A stretch of DNA of 64,000 nucleotides from Hermodice carunculata (lineage: Eukaryota; Annelida; Polychaeta; Eunicida; Amphinomidae), in contig OZ026612.1 of NCBI GenBank assembly GCA_964020975.1, positions 134,360,763 to 134,424,762 of the forward strand, given 5' to 3'. The stretch's first letter is position 1. Each line of letters starts with the position of its first letter. This document shows positions 1 through 15,000 of this stretch, one piece after another. Below the pieces are notes generated by a model that did no database searches, was not told the DNA's origin, and saw only the letters and a list, made by a program, of their open reading frames with translations. Made by a program: the position numbers and the translations under genes.

Positions 1-299
1 GATCCATTGGAGTGAATCTTACAGCCTTGTACCTGCATGCTTGACCATTGTTCTCTCGGTCATTCAACATGAATGATGAAATGTGGATGTAATTAACCAA
101 CTGAAAATAAATTATTTACAAATGTGCAACATTGTGCTGAAAATTGAATGAGCGTGAACACTTTCACTGAATAAACTATATGACTACTTTTACATCTCAT
201 CATTTGTAAACAATAATGATGAGCTGGAGTAATACAATGACATCTCCAATGGATATTTTATTTATTACTGAAGCAGTTCTTATTTTAAAGAGACTATCA

Positions 300-1480
<1,181 letters not shown>

Positions 1481-1914
1481 GTCTATGCAAGTACTGGCTC
1501 AATTGTTCTCAAATGACCACTGAAACAAGTGACTTGATATTTGTCAAGTTTTAACCTAAAACACTCAGTTCACTGAAGCAGTGATGTTGCCTTCAAATTT
1601 GGGTCAAGATCAACCAGGTGCATCTGATTTCAGTTCAGCCCTTATACAGGACCACTACCATGTGTAACATTAAAGTTGTAGTAGTTGAAGTGATTCTCCC
1701 AATATCAAAAGAACAGTGGAGGTACTTGCAGTGTCTTGTGACCTTGAATATATGAGAATGTCGCCCTTGTGCATGGTCATGCTGGGCGTTTGGCAGGATC
1801 ATCACCGTTTGCAATATCAAAGTCTACATTCACACAGTGCTGGATCATTTTTTTCAAATAAAAAATGACATGATCCACTATTACCAACTTAAAATGTCAG
1901 TATGACATTTCAAA

Positions 1915-2305
1915 GTCACTCAAGGTCAAAATTTACAACAGTGCAAGGAACTTCAAATAAACTTTCTCAACAAATGTTTAATACTAACCATGGCTCTAGG
2001 ATCAACAATTACCAAGACATAAGCCCGTATCTGACTGTGACTTTTCATGGACCCTAAAGTTCAAATTAACTTTGACAGAAACCGCACAGGTACTTTCCTA
2101 CCAATGTTTAGTAGTAACCATGGACTCACAATCAATTATTACCCAGATATAAGCCAATATGTCTGTCTTTTGAAGGATTAACTCAAGGTCAAAATTAACA
2201 ACACCAAAAGAAATACTGTAGATACTTTCCTATTTGTCTTTTTTAGTAACCACAAGCTTAGCATCTACCATTACTGAGATATAAGCCAATATGCCAGATT
2301 TGTTG
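1915..2305. repeat. Three diverged tandem units of about 130 bp
   Basis: The block TAACCATGG followed by ATCAACAATTACC and ACATAAGCC recurs at about 1986, 2115 and 2245 with drift. Each unit also has CTCAAGGTCAAAATT or a variant. No coding signal. Confidence 0.6.
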
Positions 2306-2479
2306 CTGCTAACTAGAGTGACAATATTTACACATATGTACCCTTACTGATAACTCATAATTTTAATGATTTTTTTAAATCACGCAATACTAACAACACT
2401 GTGTAGTAAACAAACTTAATGGAAGTCAAGTCAAAGTATAATCCCACAAAGTTTGAAGATAATCCAGCATGTCATCTGT

Positions 2480-4270
2480 GAGAAGTTGAGAAACAGCAAA
2501 ATCGCAAAAAACTTTATTTAAAAAATTCACTGCCTCACCCGTTGAACAAATGAAGGTCCAAAGGTACTCAGAAGTGCTCCGATGGTATTTGAATGCGACT
2601 TACCCAGTGGTTTGGGAGAAGGTTTGACCAAAAAATGAACACGAAAATTCATTAAAAAAAAAAAAAAAAAGCACTGGACCCTGACCATTTGAACAGTGAC
2701 AGTCCTGTGCTCAGCTGACCTAATATGCAGACTGAAGTGATCTGTGAACTTCAGGATGATATTACCCATCATCACACTTGATAACATGCACATATCCCCT
2801 TACTGACTTTTCCTAAATTTGACAATTTGCTAAAAAAAAAAAAAAAAGCAAATGATAGCATCTCTATGAAGTGAACAAATTTGGTGGAGATTAAGTCCAT
2901 GTACATTCTCATAAGTTTGAAGAGCATCCAACTTACAGTTTGTGAGAAAAATTAAAAGTGGAAGGCACAAAAATTCTTTAAAATGTGAAAAATAATCACA
3001 GCACCACCTGTTGAACAAATTAAAGTCGGGGTCCCCAGGAATGTCCTAATACAACTGCAAAGCAATTGGCTGTGTGGTTTCGGTTAAAAAGATTTTTTGA
3101 AGATTTTTCTGGAAAATGAACCAGAAAATTCATAAAAATTTGTTTAAAACCATTGGAACATTAACTTTTGGATCAAAATTAGTAGAGTCCCACCCAAGCT
3201 ACATGTACATCCCCCAGGGACAGATCCAGGCCTTCAAAATTTGAAGCCAAATCGGGAAATAAAACAGTTATCACTGCAGAGTCAAACTGACTCTTATATA
3301 ATTTATATTAAAATAAATTAACCATTAGCAAATTTCTATAGCCAAATAAATGTAATTTTACCATTTGGCTAATAGTACCAGCCATCCATGATCAAAGAAG
3401 TTGAAAATGTGATTTTCCATTGCAATCACCACTTACAAGGACTTCTTTACTTACATGGTAATCAATAGGAATGCATACATTAATCTTCAGGTACTCAAAC
3501 TTAAAAATTTATTAAATATTAGGCATCCAGAGTATCATCATGAAGTGAACATTTGTTTAACCCTCTGACAAGCTACACTTCCAGAGATTTACGGTACAGC
3601 CCACCAAGTTTGAAGCAAGTCCGACAGGCAGTTTTGGAGAAGCCAAAAATGTGAATTTCCATTGCAATCCCCATTGACATACATGATAGTCAATAGGAAT
3701 GCATTCATCAACTGATAGGTACATGCATTGAAAAATTGTGTTAAAAAATCAGGGATCCAGAGTATCACCAGCCAGTGAACAACTCTGATTAATCTGCCTA
3801 CAAGCCACATTTGCATAGTTTCATAATAATCTAAGTGACTGTTTTGGAGACATCAAAAATAGTGAAAACACAACAAAATTCATAAAAAATCGCAGCACCA
3901 CCTGTCAACCAAATGAAAGTCAGGGGGTCTCCTAAAAATTTTGCAAAAAAAAAAAAAAAAAAATTCTTACAAATTTTAAAAATCACTGCAGCATCACCAT
4001 TTCAATAAAATTGGGTAAAAACTTACCCAAGGTGTATCCCCACCAAGTTTGAAGTGAATCTGGTTGATGGTTTTGGAGAAAAATCATATTGGCAGATAGC
4101 CACCCAAGGTACATCCCCACTAAGTGTCAAATGAATCTGGCCAACAGTTTTTGAGAAGTAAAAAATGTGAATTGTTGATGGACAGACGATGAAGGCACTG
4201 ATGACAATGATGGAGAAAGGACCATAAGATAAGCTCAGCAAACTGATAAATCACTTGAGCCCAAAAAAAA
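2480..4270 (-). repeat. Dispersed repeat R2, minus orientation, several units
   Basis: Reverse complements of the 38-41 kb array: CACCAAGTTTGAAG with AATCTGG, GGTGGCGCTG-like CAGCACCACCTGTTGAACAA, and long A-runs at 2653, 2832, 3944 and 4263 (T-runs of the repeat). No gene recognised. Confidence 0.65.
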
Positions 4271-7200
4271 AAAAAAAAAATCTTTATCAAAATTTGGCCA
4301 AAATAGTGTTGTTTTAGGCAAAGGCAATCTAAATTTAAAAGGCAGATGGTTTTTAACAATAGGATACAGACAAAGTGTCCTTTTGAAATTAATAAAAAGC
4401 CAAGAAGATTTCACAGTAAACATTATACATACATGTACTTTTATTGTCCACATTGCTACTTCCTTTTGTCCAATATGAAGCCCCAATCTTGCTTCTTTTG
4501 TAAATTTGCCAATTCTAAGAGGAAATATACTGCTAAAAAGTTGTAATGACTTAGTGTAGATGCAACACAAAATGCTCTCATTAATAAAATAAAACATACA
4601 CAGTTTAAAATGCTGCAAAAAGAGACAGCTAAATATGTATACAATGTATCAAGCTGAACCACATAAATAGACATAATACATACATAAGTTACACAACGCA
4701 TGATACTCATGTAAAACAACAATTACAGTCTAGTGACACATTTGTATTTATACCTAACTCTTGTATCCATGAATTCAATTGGGGCATGGCCCTCTTCTTG
4801 ATATAATGTTGAAACTACACACTGTTTCTCCACCCATAGGCTCTTTGTGCAAGGTCAGGAATACAAAAATAATGATGCAAAGTATTCATAGTATAAGATG
4901 TGAGTATACATTTTTACATTGTTGCAACATAACTTGCAGCAAAATATTTTGTGAGAAATTTTTGCATGTTTTTGCAAACTAGCAACACTTTACTCTTCCC
5001 ATTATACATATTTACATTTTACATTGGCAGATCACATAGTCTTGGTTCTACACGGGAAAAAACACACCAGTAAATGGCTTCAACTCTATGCTGTGCCTTT
5101 TTGTTTCAAATTACACACTTTTTAAACATGTTAATAACATTTAAACAAATCCAAAGGTCTTTCAATTTTTGTCAAAGTTGAAAGATTAAAATCTAGCGAG
5201 TACAATGAAAAATAGTTAAGAGATACTATTTCCTGGACTTTACATGGTGAGCCATCATTTTATTATATTATTATTTTTAACTTATTTATAGGATGCACCA
5301 CTGGGTCAGTGGTATACATGCTCACCTTTCACTGTGTGACCCAGTTTCAGTTCTTGGCCTGGGCAGTAAGTGGAAAGAGTTTCTACTGCTCTCACTGCAC
5401 AGCAATTTTCTCTTGAGTCCTTCAGTTTGTTCCACCTAACAATTAGGTAGGCAAGTATTCACCAACACCTGTGCCATGAAGAGGGACTAATATAGGATTG
5501 GCCTTAATAATATAAGTTAAAGATACAGGTCTATCCTTTTTTTTTTTTTTTTTTTAATTATTTATTTAAATCAAGTCCCTCACATTCAAAGCAAAACATG
5601 AGTCAGAATCTCCCGAATGTTTTCCCTCACTTTTACCCAACACAAGGAGGCAGCAAACAGGCCTGTATGAGACAAGTTGTGATCTGGACTCCCCACCCAC
5701 CCCCACCCCCCACAATAAAGCCTGCAGGCATACATGTAGGTACAGCTACTTGGGAACATGTAAATTTTGAAGTGGAATTTTTGTCACTTGTTTCAGCAAA
5801 CCTTTCTGAAATTACTTAGTATCATTTTGTTCTGGATTCATGTTTGAATGCATTTAGACTGTATTGAGAGGTAAAGCTACACCATGGTGAAGTTCTGACT
5901 GCAATCAACACAAATTTGAAGTGTATTTAGCCAAATCTACAAGCATCCAGCAACACTACGACTGTGTGATGCATTTGGGGTGCACTGACTCATATTAATA
6001 TATGAACCTGTACAGTTGTTATTATGTTCAAAACCCAACACTTCCATGTAACTTTCAGGCTTATAATTTCACCAGCCACATTTTCTTATTCAGCCTATAT
6101 ATGTGCAGCAGTCTTTCAAGAAAACAGTAAAATGTAATGGTATGGACTATGATTGTTGCATGGTTAGCCATACTGCCTGAAGTGCCCTCTATTGTCCATC
6201 AGGAGACCCATCTGATGCTGATATCATGTGATTCCACCTCACACTCTTGCATTTGGAATGTTACTCATGGGCCAGAGTAGGTGTGGTTCAAGTTTGCTGA
6301 AACTACAAGCGTTATCAGTAAAACAGTCATGATGGTACAATTTTGTCATTGAAACCAGAATCTGAATTTTTTCCTAAATCATCTTGTCTGCTCAGATGAT
6401 TATAGTTGGAACTTCATGGATTGACATAACACCATACACATGTACCATATTATGTCATTATTACCACTGCATGTCAGAACTCACACTCAATTTTCCTAGA
6501 TAAAAACACACAGGCACACACACACACACACGCGCGCACACACAATAAAATATAATAAATGGTAAACATACAATATTTTGCTATCAGTGTGGTGCCACTG
6601 TTGTGATTTTGCCCCAAACAATGGTTCACATTCAGGATCACAGGATAATTGTTCAAGGTTTCAGGTGCTATCTACAGATAATACAGTGTAGTGAATAATG
6701 TGACCCCATGAAATGTCACATTTTGACTAGGTCACTGGCTGATTAGGCTACTACAGCTCCTAAAAAAATGACAGTATTTTCAACCCTTTTTTATTCCAAA
6801 AAAAGGTTAACACGCCATGCATTTAAATGCATTCTTTCCAATCCAATCTACTATCTCATGCTGGTTCTTTATGCTGGTTGTCATTTTAAAATGAGTGGCA
6901 CCAAAAATGAAATTATGATGTCACTGAACATAAATAAATATACAAACTTAGAATAAATTTGGGGTACAAAGGTTGGAATCCTTCTACATTATCACATTTT
7001 GCAACAAAATTAACCATGCTCTCACTATTCTGAGTACACGTCCGTAGACTATTAACTGTATGACCATATTTTTTTTATATTTCAGTTCTGTATTTCTTCA
7101 GAACCTTGTCTAAATATATTAACATTTCACATGCTTAATTTTACAATCAATGCCTGTGCAAAACTAAAATGCCTCCAAAGATAATGGTAGCTACATAAGC

Positions 7201-8480
7201 AAACAAACCTACTATGGATCACTTGTAACCATTGTGTTGTCATTTTTTAAAATAAGTTCTGCAAGTCAATGTGAAATGTTACCACCTACCCAAATGGAAA
7301 TGTGATCATTTTTGCCACCATTGCACCCCAATTCCAGAAGTTTGTGCTAGAATCACAATATACGTAAAGGGACCTATCTTTTTAGCTGTCACCATATTGT
7401 GGCAGAGAATGTTTTTCATTTTTCTTCCTGTCTGGCATTTTTGATCCATGGATTTAGTAGACAATTACATGTAGTTCAAGCAAGGCTGTGTGTAAGTTTG
7501 TACTCTGCTTACCTTACCATATACATATAAGTCTCTACCAAGTTTAATGAGGATCTCCTGGACATAGTGTTGAGAAAACATGATACAAGTGTCTATTATA
7601 TACTTTTACAGCTGTGCCATAACAGATCTCTTATTGAGCACCAAACTTGGATATGAAAGCAAGTATCAATAGTAGCTGTATTTACATGTATGTCACATTT
7701 GATGAGATAGCCAGCACAAACATCCACGTACATCAGTACCTCTACAATACTAGCAATGCATGCACTCTTACCAATCATTCGTTAACTCTAAAAGATGCTA
7801 AGTTGCAGGAAATGAGGGCACACCACCTAACAAATCACTTAAATGCATCATGAGTAACAGTCACAAGAAAATTCCATGAAGCTTTAAAAGACTCCAGCAT
7901 GCACCTTGGAAGAAAATAAAGATTCACATAGATCCATTAATGGAAAAAGGGGAATCATTATTGCACATGTACTACTTGTTGAACCATTACAGTCATAAGT
8001 ACACAATGGTGTTCCTTTCCAAGGCAGGGCATGCATATAATTTCTGCCACAATACCCGCCCTTAAGCTTGTTATCAGGCAGAAGTGACAATCAGACGTCA
8101 TCATGTTTACTGGCATTCATGGAATTAAAGATTTACTAATTCCCAGCATAAGATGACTACATCTCACATCAACTTTGGTGTATGTTTGGAGAAAAACTTG
8201 TTAAATAGGCCTACTTAGTTGTTAGTTTGGCATGAGTAACACATTTTGTCATGTTGGGATCTACCCATACTCACAACACAATTGGCCAAGCTTTTGTAAA
8301 GATCATGTTTAATCCCTCTCCCACCCCCACCCCACATAAAAAATACTGAAGCATGACCTATTGAATATCCGTCATAAAGATTCATTCAAGGTAAGTTCCC
8401 ATCACATTTAAACTAGAACTTGTCAACAGTTTCTGAGAAAAAAACATATACATATAAATATACATATACAGTGGTCCCTC
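4271..8480. other. No gene seen; sparse simple repeats
   Basis: Apart from the SINE-like piece at 5.29-5.52 kb there is only a (CA)n/(CG) alternating tract at 6508-6545, a T-run at 5540 and a C-rich stretch at 5690-5712. Open frames are short, lack splice context and match nothing I know. Confidence 0.6.
5288..5520 (+). mobile_element. Probable tRNA-derived SINE
   Basis: The head reads TGGGTCAGTGGTATACATG (a pol III A-box-like block), then CTCACCTTTCACTGTGTGACC (clover-leaf anticodon-arm-like) and a degenerate B box around CAGTTTCAGTTCTTGG, followed by an unrelated body. No tRNA could fold fully from it. The tail and target duplication are not clear; a T-run follows at 5540. Confidence 0.4.
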
Positions 8481-8660
8481 CTGTGAGACTGCCCCTAGTG
8501 CCACCCAAAAGGCGGTCACATTAAGCAGGTGGTCCCTCAAAGGAGGTATAAATAACATGAAAAGTACGACAGGGAGACCTGACTACTGTGGTCTCTCAAA
8601 GGAGGTGGTCTCACAACAGAGTGGTCTTTCAAAGGTGGGACTACTGTACTAGTATTCTTG
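8470..8660. repeat. Short repeat with GGTCTCTCAAAGGAGGTGG blocks
   Basis: The phrase GTGGTC(C/T)CTCAAAGGAGGT recurs four times in about 180 bp with variants (8472, 8531, 8589, 8622). Likely a fragment of an interspersed repeat; the family is not recognised. Confidence 0.45.
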
Positions 8661-8809
8661 CAGTAATCGTTCAAACATGTACATGGATTCTTACTGATTA
8701 TTACACAGATTATTTTAGTTTGTTATACTAGTATTCTTGCAGTAATCATACAAACATGTACACATATAGTTGGTTATTCCATAGATTTTTTAATTTGTTC
8801 AAGCATAAG

Positions 8810-9640
8810 AAATGACAATACTACTGCCTGGAAAACAACTTTGGTGGAGATTTGGTTGGGCCACGTTCACTAGGTTTGAAAAGAATCCTGCATCCATTAT
8901 TGGAGAAGTCAAAAATTTAAAAAATGACCAATTCAAAATGGACAAAATGTATTTTAAAAAATTCCCAGTGACACATGCTGAACAAATTCAGGTCTTGGCA
9001 TATCAAAAAGTGACCTATTCGCAGCAATTGGCCAGGTGGTTTCAGTGAATATTTTTTTTTTAATCCTCCCCCAAACAAAAATTAAAAAAAAAAAGAAACA
9101 AACTGATAAAACTACACTGGAATTACTAGATGATCCATGTGGACATATCCTCATACTGCACATTATGTAAATTTTAAAATTCATCATTAATTAATAAATG
9201 AGAGTGGTATCACCTTGTGAACATTGTTGGTGGAGATTTATTCAAACTACATTCCCACCAAGTTTGACAAGAATCCAGCAAGCCCTTTACAATTTTAAAT
9301 TGCACATTACAAAAAAAAAAATTCATTAAAAAACAATAGGAAAAAATGCAGTCCCATCCCTTCAACAAATTAAGGTCTGGCAGTACCCAGAAGCATCCCT
9401 GTGTCATTTCAAAGTAATAAGCCAAGCAGTTCTAGAATAATTCCCTTAAATTTAATCTTAAAAAAAAATTTAAAAAATCCCAAATCATTGCAGCAAAACC
9501 ATTTGAATACACTTGGTACAAGCCCATTCAAATTACATCTTAACAAGTTTGAAGAGGATTCAGCCAGGAGAGGTAAAAAATGGGAATTGATGACGGATGG
9601 GCCAGCCTCCAGTAAGCTCAGCTGACTGACAAGTCAGCTC
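8810..9640 (-). repeat. Dispersed repeat R2, minus orientation
   Basis: Matches the 38-41 kb repeat in reverse: ACAAATTCAGGTCT, CCACCAAGTTTGACAAGAATC, GGCCAGGTGGTTTCAGT, with the characteristic end CTCAGCTGACTGACAAGTCAG at 9616-9636. Non-coding. Confidence 0.65.
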
Positions 9641-10581
9641 TGCTTAAAATGCATATTTTAGATAGATAAGTGGCTCCCTCTTATTGTTGACTTTTCACAT
9701 TTGCCTTTAAAAAAACATGCATACAGATTGATTGTAACATACAGATAATACATACGTATGATATATGAATGATTCACCAGCTTGATCACCTGTATCTACT
9801 ATGTAACATTGTGTATAAACAGATAAATTACATGTGTATGTACACACCTTGCCTACATATATGCTATCACAAGTACTATCAATATGGTCTACTGGTCACT
9901 TGGTCTCCAGTCAGCTCAGTCAAGCTTAACAGTTGCTTTTGGAACACATGTCTAAAAGGAGTACATATTGGCATTACCAATGGATGCAGTATAGCCATCA
10001 TGCATTTTTGATATGAGCTTCCAGACATATCAGTTTATCAGAATGTGCACTCATGAAATTGAAACAGAGTAGTATTTGCTTTCTGCAGCTATTTTCTCAC
10101 TTTCCCAGTTTGACAGAAATAAGCACTGCCATCACTATTCCTACATGTACAAGGCTGCATACTTCCTACGAACAAGAAGAGATTTTTTCTGGTAATGTGT
10201 CTTGAGTTAACTTGTTTTAGAAACTATTCTTAACCCCTTTGGTTACCATACAGTTTGGCAAATGACAAAATATTTTTGGTCTTTCCTACAATTAAATTTG
10301 TGCAAACTTCTGCCCAAATTTTTAGTTTCTGTTTATTCATTTTATTTAGATACTTATTATGAGATCTTCTGAACTGTACAGAGACGCTTTTCCAGGGCAT
10401 TATATTGACAGATATTTGTAATACCATTAATGTCTGACTGTTTTTATTAACTGTATCTAGCCCCTTGGATGATGTAAAGACTATATGGTGATAATATACA
10501 AGATTACAATGAGAAATGCTAAAGTATATGCCTGAAGATACCTTTCGACACATGATTTTGCATATTGAATATCTTTTGAGA

Positions 10582-11106
10582 TCAGTCTTGCCCAACACTC
10601 TCTGATGTGTCCTTAATCCTCTTCCTCAGGTCAGGGTGTTTGTCGTCTTGTTCTTCTGTTTCTTCTAAGACTGTAATATCATCATCCTCATACTGCTGGT
10701 CATCTGTGCTGCTATTTTTCTCAATGTCCTCTCCTGTTTCACTGCCTTCAATTGGTTGATTCGCATCACCTACCGGCTTGAATGCCCTCAGCTTGGGTGA
10801 ATCTGCACTAGTGCCTAGGCCTTCATCAGTGGACGTAACACTAGTGGCACACACATCTAGTTCTTCCTCTATGTCATCATCGCCATATTCACCAATGTCT
10901 CCAATGTCCTCATCTTCGTAGTCACTGTCATGCCCTGCAGGCCCAATGTCCTCCACCAGCCTGTCAGTGGAGTCCTCTGTGCCCTGCTGCTCCAAGGTTT
11001 CCTCACTGGAGACAGCACCGTCGCCCGTTCCTCGCCCATTCAGGCCATTCACTACTTCATACGTGTCCATATCAGGACTAGAATCCACAGACTTACTCAG
11101 GCCAGT
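10582..11106 (-). CDS. RIC3: RIC3 exon 6 (acidic C-terminal tail, stop)
   Basis: 525 nt, phase 0, ending in TGA at 10582-10584. Encodes 174 residues that are very acidic and low in complexity (YEDEDIGDIGEYGDDDIEEE and others), with DLRKRIKD close to the end. AATAAA signals on the minus strand lie about 135 nt (10443-10448) and about 240 nt (10332-10346) past the stop, so the 3' UTR probably ends in 10.3-10.5 kb. Confidence 0.9.
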   Translation of the reverse strand, partial: TGLSKSVDSSPDMDTYEVVNGLNGRGTGDGAVSSEETLEQQGTEDSTDRLVEDIGPAGHDSDYEDEDIGDIGEYGDDDIEEELDVCATSVTSTDEGLGTSADSPKLRAFKPVGDANQPIEGSETGEDIEKNSSTDDQQYEDDDITVLEETEEQDDKHPDLRKRIKDTSESVGQD

Positions 11107-12060
11107 CTGTAAAAACACACAGAACCCTTTACCAGCATGAACGTTCAGAAAATAAATTGAATCAGATCATGTTTATGTGGTTCACTAGGTGAACCATGTA
11201 TTTATGGTTTATTTATTTATTTTCTGACTAAATAAAAGTGGCTTCAAAAATATCAGACAGAACAATATAGAGAAAATTTGACTGTAACAACATGCTTTCC
11301 TGGTCAGACTGAGCCAGGCATCAGGTTGGGTGCAATGTGCCTGATCTGCACCACGAACAGCTATTGACCTGGGCATGTTATCATGATTAGTTTATATACA
11401 ATTTTTATCAAAAATTTTATCTATTAATACAAAATTTAAGTAAAACTAGAACAGACTGATTTTCCAACAGAAAATCAAATGTCTCCCGGTGGAACACTTA
11501 CGTCTCTGAATAAGCTACAGGTGATAACAAATTACAAATGACCAAGTTTGCTTGAAAATTACAATCCTATTTTAGCTCTCACCTAGATACATTACTCTAG
11601 CAATTTTCATCAAGTTCTTCAAGACTTATTGCAGAGAAACCAATTTCACATAAATGACCCTGTGACCTTGAAATTTAGGTCAAGGTCACCCAAATACAAT
11701 CCCAACCTAGGTCTTGCGTAGATACATAATCCTACCAAGTTTCATCAAATTCTGTCAAGTCCTTCAAGACTTATCGCACGGAAACCAAGTGTTGAAGAAC
11801 CTGAACAACGACAACAACAACAACAACAAGCGGAAGAAGCGGGCACTAAAACAATATGTCCCCCCGCTTCCACCGGGAGACATCAAAATTAAAGCAGAGG
11901 ACCATTACCTATGAGCACTTTTGGGCAAGTAGGGATGGGGGTGGATGTCAAAATTTGGGGGAACACAATTACCAATTGTCATGAGGCAAAGCTGAAGATA
12001 AATCAGTTCTATCAAGTTCTTCAACACTTATCGCACGGAAACCAAGTGTTGAAGAACCTG

Positions 12061-12095
<35 letters not shown>

Positions 12096-15000
12096 GCGGA
12101 AGAAACAGGCACTAAAACAATATGTCCCCCGGCTTCCACCGGGAGACATAAAAATTAAAGCAAAGGACCATTACCTATGAGCACTTTTGGGCAAATAGGG
12201 ATGGGGGTGGATGTCAAAATTTGGGGGAACGCAATTACCAATTGTCATGAGGCAAAGCTGAAGATAAATCACGGCAAACATTTTATCACTAACTGTTATA
12301 CTCAAGAAATACTTTATGTTCTTTTGCAATGCCTTCAATGGCAAACTTCTATTAACTCATTCCACCCTAATGACACTTTTTCCCGCTAATATCTAAATGT
12401 CGTCCCCTAATTGTATTTTACTAATTTAGGGATTATTTTTCAAAATTTTGGATGAAACTTGCATGGAAGATCATTCCAAATTATGTGCCTATGGTCAACA
12501 GCTTTCATTGATGCACTCTGGATGCCAAGGAAAGCTGTTGACTTGGTGTTCTATCAGGGTGGAATGAGTTAAATGGAGTTATGCACACAGTCACCCAGCA
12601 CCAGTTTGTACTTTACTTCATCTCCATCATACATGCACAAAATAAAACTGCAACACACAGTTTGATACATCCATTAACTTTTCAAAGCCTTGAAAATACT
12701 AAATAAGACCTTTTAGACTTCTTCACAATCCTGTAGATACCTGGACTTTCCAAGGAGTGTTTTTTCATTACAGGACTCTTACTAAAACATACTCTGAAAG
12801 CGTCCTCCAGCAGCTCTTCTGTTTCATCATCATCATCATCCCGGCTGACCTTGTGGTGAACAGTCTGCATGGCCTTCAGTATCCGCTCCATCTGTTTCTC
12901 TGTCTCCATCAGCCGCCGCCTCAACTCTCTCATCTCATAAGAGCCTGCCACATTAGTAACCATAAATGAATTGCTCATACTGTATGTAAGTGCATGTATA
13001 CACAATGTACGACACTTATTTATTTGTGCCTCTGCATTTAAAATGGAGCAGATAGTCACCTTATGCTTTCTATTCCTTTCATTTCTAGTAATTGACACAA
13101 TTCAGCTAAATCCAAACTTTGTCAAGAGATCAAGTCCTTTCAATAAAACAAAGCCAATCAAACCCGATTCAAACCCAAGCAAGCAAGAGTATACTTACTC
13201 AGATTCTGTTCATCAGCCTTCAGCAGGAGTCGCTCCAGATCCTTTTGCCGTACTTGTTTGCTGATCAGCTCAGCTTCATCTTCCTCCTGCAGTGAGCGGT
13301 CATTTCCAAACACAAACTTTTTCTTGTCTGCATCATAGCGGACATCACCGTACTTTTCTAGGAACTCCTTTTCTTTGGCATCAGGGCCTGATTTCTTGCC
13401 AAACACCTGTAATTGATATGTACATATACATGATTTGACACATGTACTTATGTTTTTCAGCTAAAGAAATAAATCATCTCTATAGATTCCATCCCCGATT
13501 TACTTTCCACACTCAGTAAGCTGGGTTTTTTTTTTTTTTTAAATGCTCAACAACAACTAACATTTCAGTATTTAAGGTTCCTGCACAACCACTTTTTAAA
13601 GCTGCTTGACAGACATCTGATCACTGCTATCACTTAATAATATTAATGTAAATTGTAATGGTACTGTGTGTAGCAACCCATATGATACTGTCAGATATAT
13701 ACCTCAGTTTCTGGTGTCAAATTCACAGCTATTTAATAAATTTTGAAGTATTTCACACACATGTAGAGATCACAAGAAATAATGAAGGTGACTTGACAGT
13801 CACAGTAAGACATGATTCAAGAAGGTTTACAGGGCACAAATTCCTGAAATGCAATATACATGATCTTTATATGTATGTAGTCACAAATGGGTGGTGAAAA
13901 ATATAAATTTACATGAAAACCGGGGGATTACCATGACTTAAACTGTATCATGTGTACGTTAAATCAATCATTTTAGTACCTTTGTAAGTGTATACAGCAG
14001 ATAGATGATGATGCCTACTGCATACATGGGTAGCACCACGCCCATCATTCCCCTACCACCACCCTGTGTGGATGCCTGCTTTTTCATCTCTGCAGCAGCA
14101 CGAAGGCCAGGGTGAGGCCCAGGCTGAAAGGAAACACAATATTTATGCAACACAATTCTGAATAGAATTCAAACTCACGTCATTTCACAGATGGAAATAT
14201 TTTTTTTAGCTTTCTCTTGTTGAAATGAAATAAATGGTCATGAAATAACAACATAAAAAAGAACTTGACACATACTTGGGCTTTTGGTGACAGCCAATCA
14301 AAATTGTTCATCATGATAATGCTTAAGGTGAAAGGAAATGCCCAAATAAAAAATTATCACAATCAAGTTATTTTTAAAACTGTTGTTCCCGCAATGTCGA
14401 TCTTACCCGCATGTGCTTAGCAAAATCATCTGGAGCCTGATGACTACTGTGTGACACGTGTCTGGGCTGGCCAGCCTGACGTAGATGTGGTGGGACTCGA
14501 TTCACTACAATGCAAACCAAAAGGCCTCACTTCAACATGACAAAGTATCATAAAGACAATGAAGTTCATCAATCTGATGTTTGTATTTCTACTCTAGACA
14601 CTCTTGCCAGTAACCTTCATATTTAGCCTGACTGAAAAATTACTGGCTGGCCATAGCACTGTATTTCAGGTATCTAAAAATGAACTTTTCAACTAGAAAT
14701 ACCTTCAACTCAAGCATTGACTGAAGGGTCTGCCACTTGCTCAAATTAGGTCATGATGACACTCAAATCTTATCAGTTCATCTTACTAGGTAAGGTAAGC
14801 ATGCTGCCAAATTTGAGCAAAATACATGGAGGTATTTTGTAGATGCCAGGGTAGCGAGAATGTGCACATCTGGAGGGACAATTCGAAAACAGAAAGGGCC
14901 CCCCATGGGGGTGAACCCTTAAAAAAAGAGACTGAAATCGAAAGTTTGGACTGAAAATGAATGTGAACATGGTGAACACAACCTAAATATTTGGACTTTA

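Noticed and set aside
5288-5370. A functional tRNA gene
   Set aside because: The B box is degenerate and acceptor and T arms do not pair, so it is listed only as a SINE head.
10230-10598. 122-codon minus-strand frame after RIC3
   Set aside because: It overlaps the RIC3 stop region and probable 3' UTR in another frame, with no recognisable motif.
11300-11400. Possible further family B MITE (GCTATTGACCTGGGCATGTT)
   Set aside because: Similarity is limited to one short block and no TTAA ends are visible.
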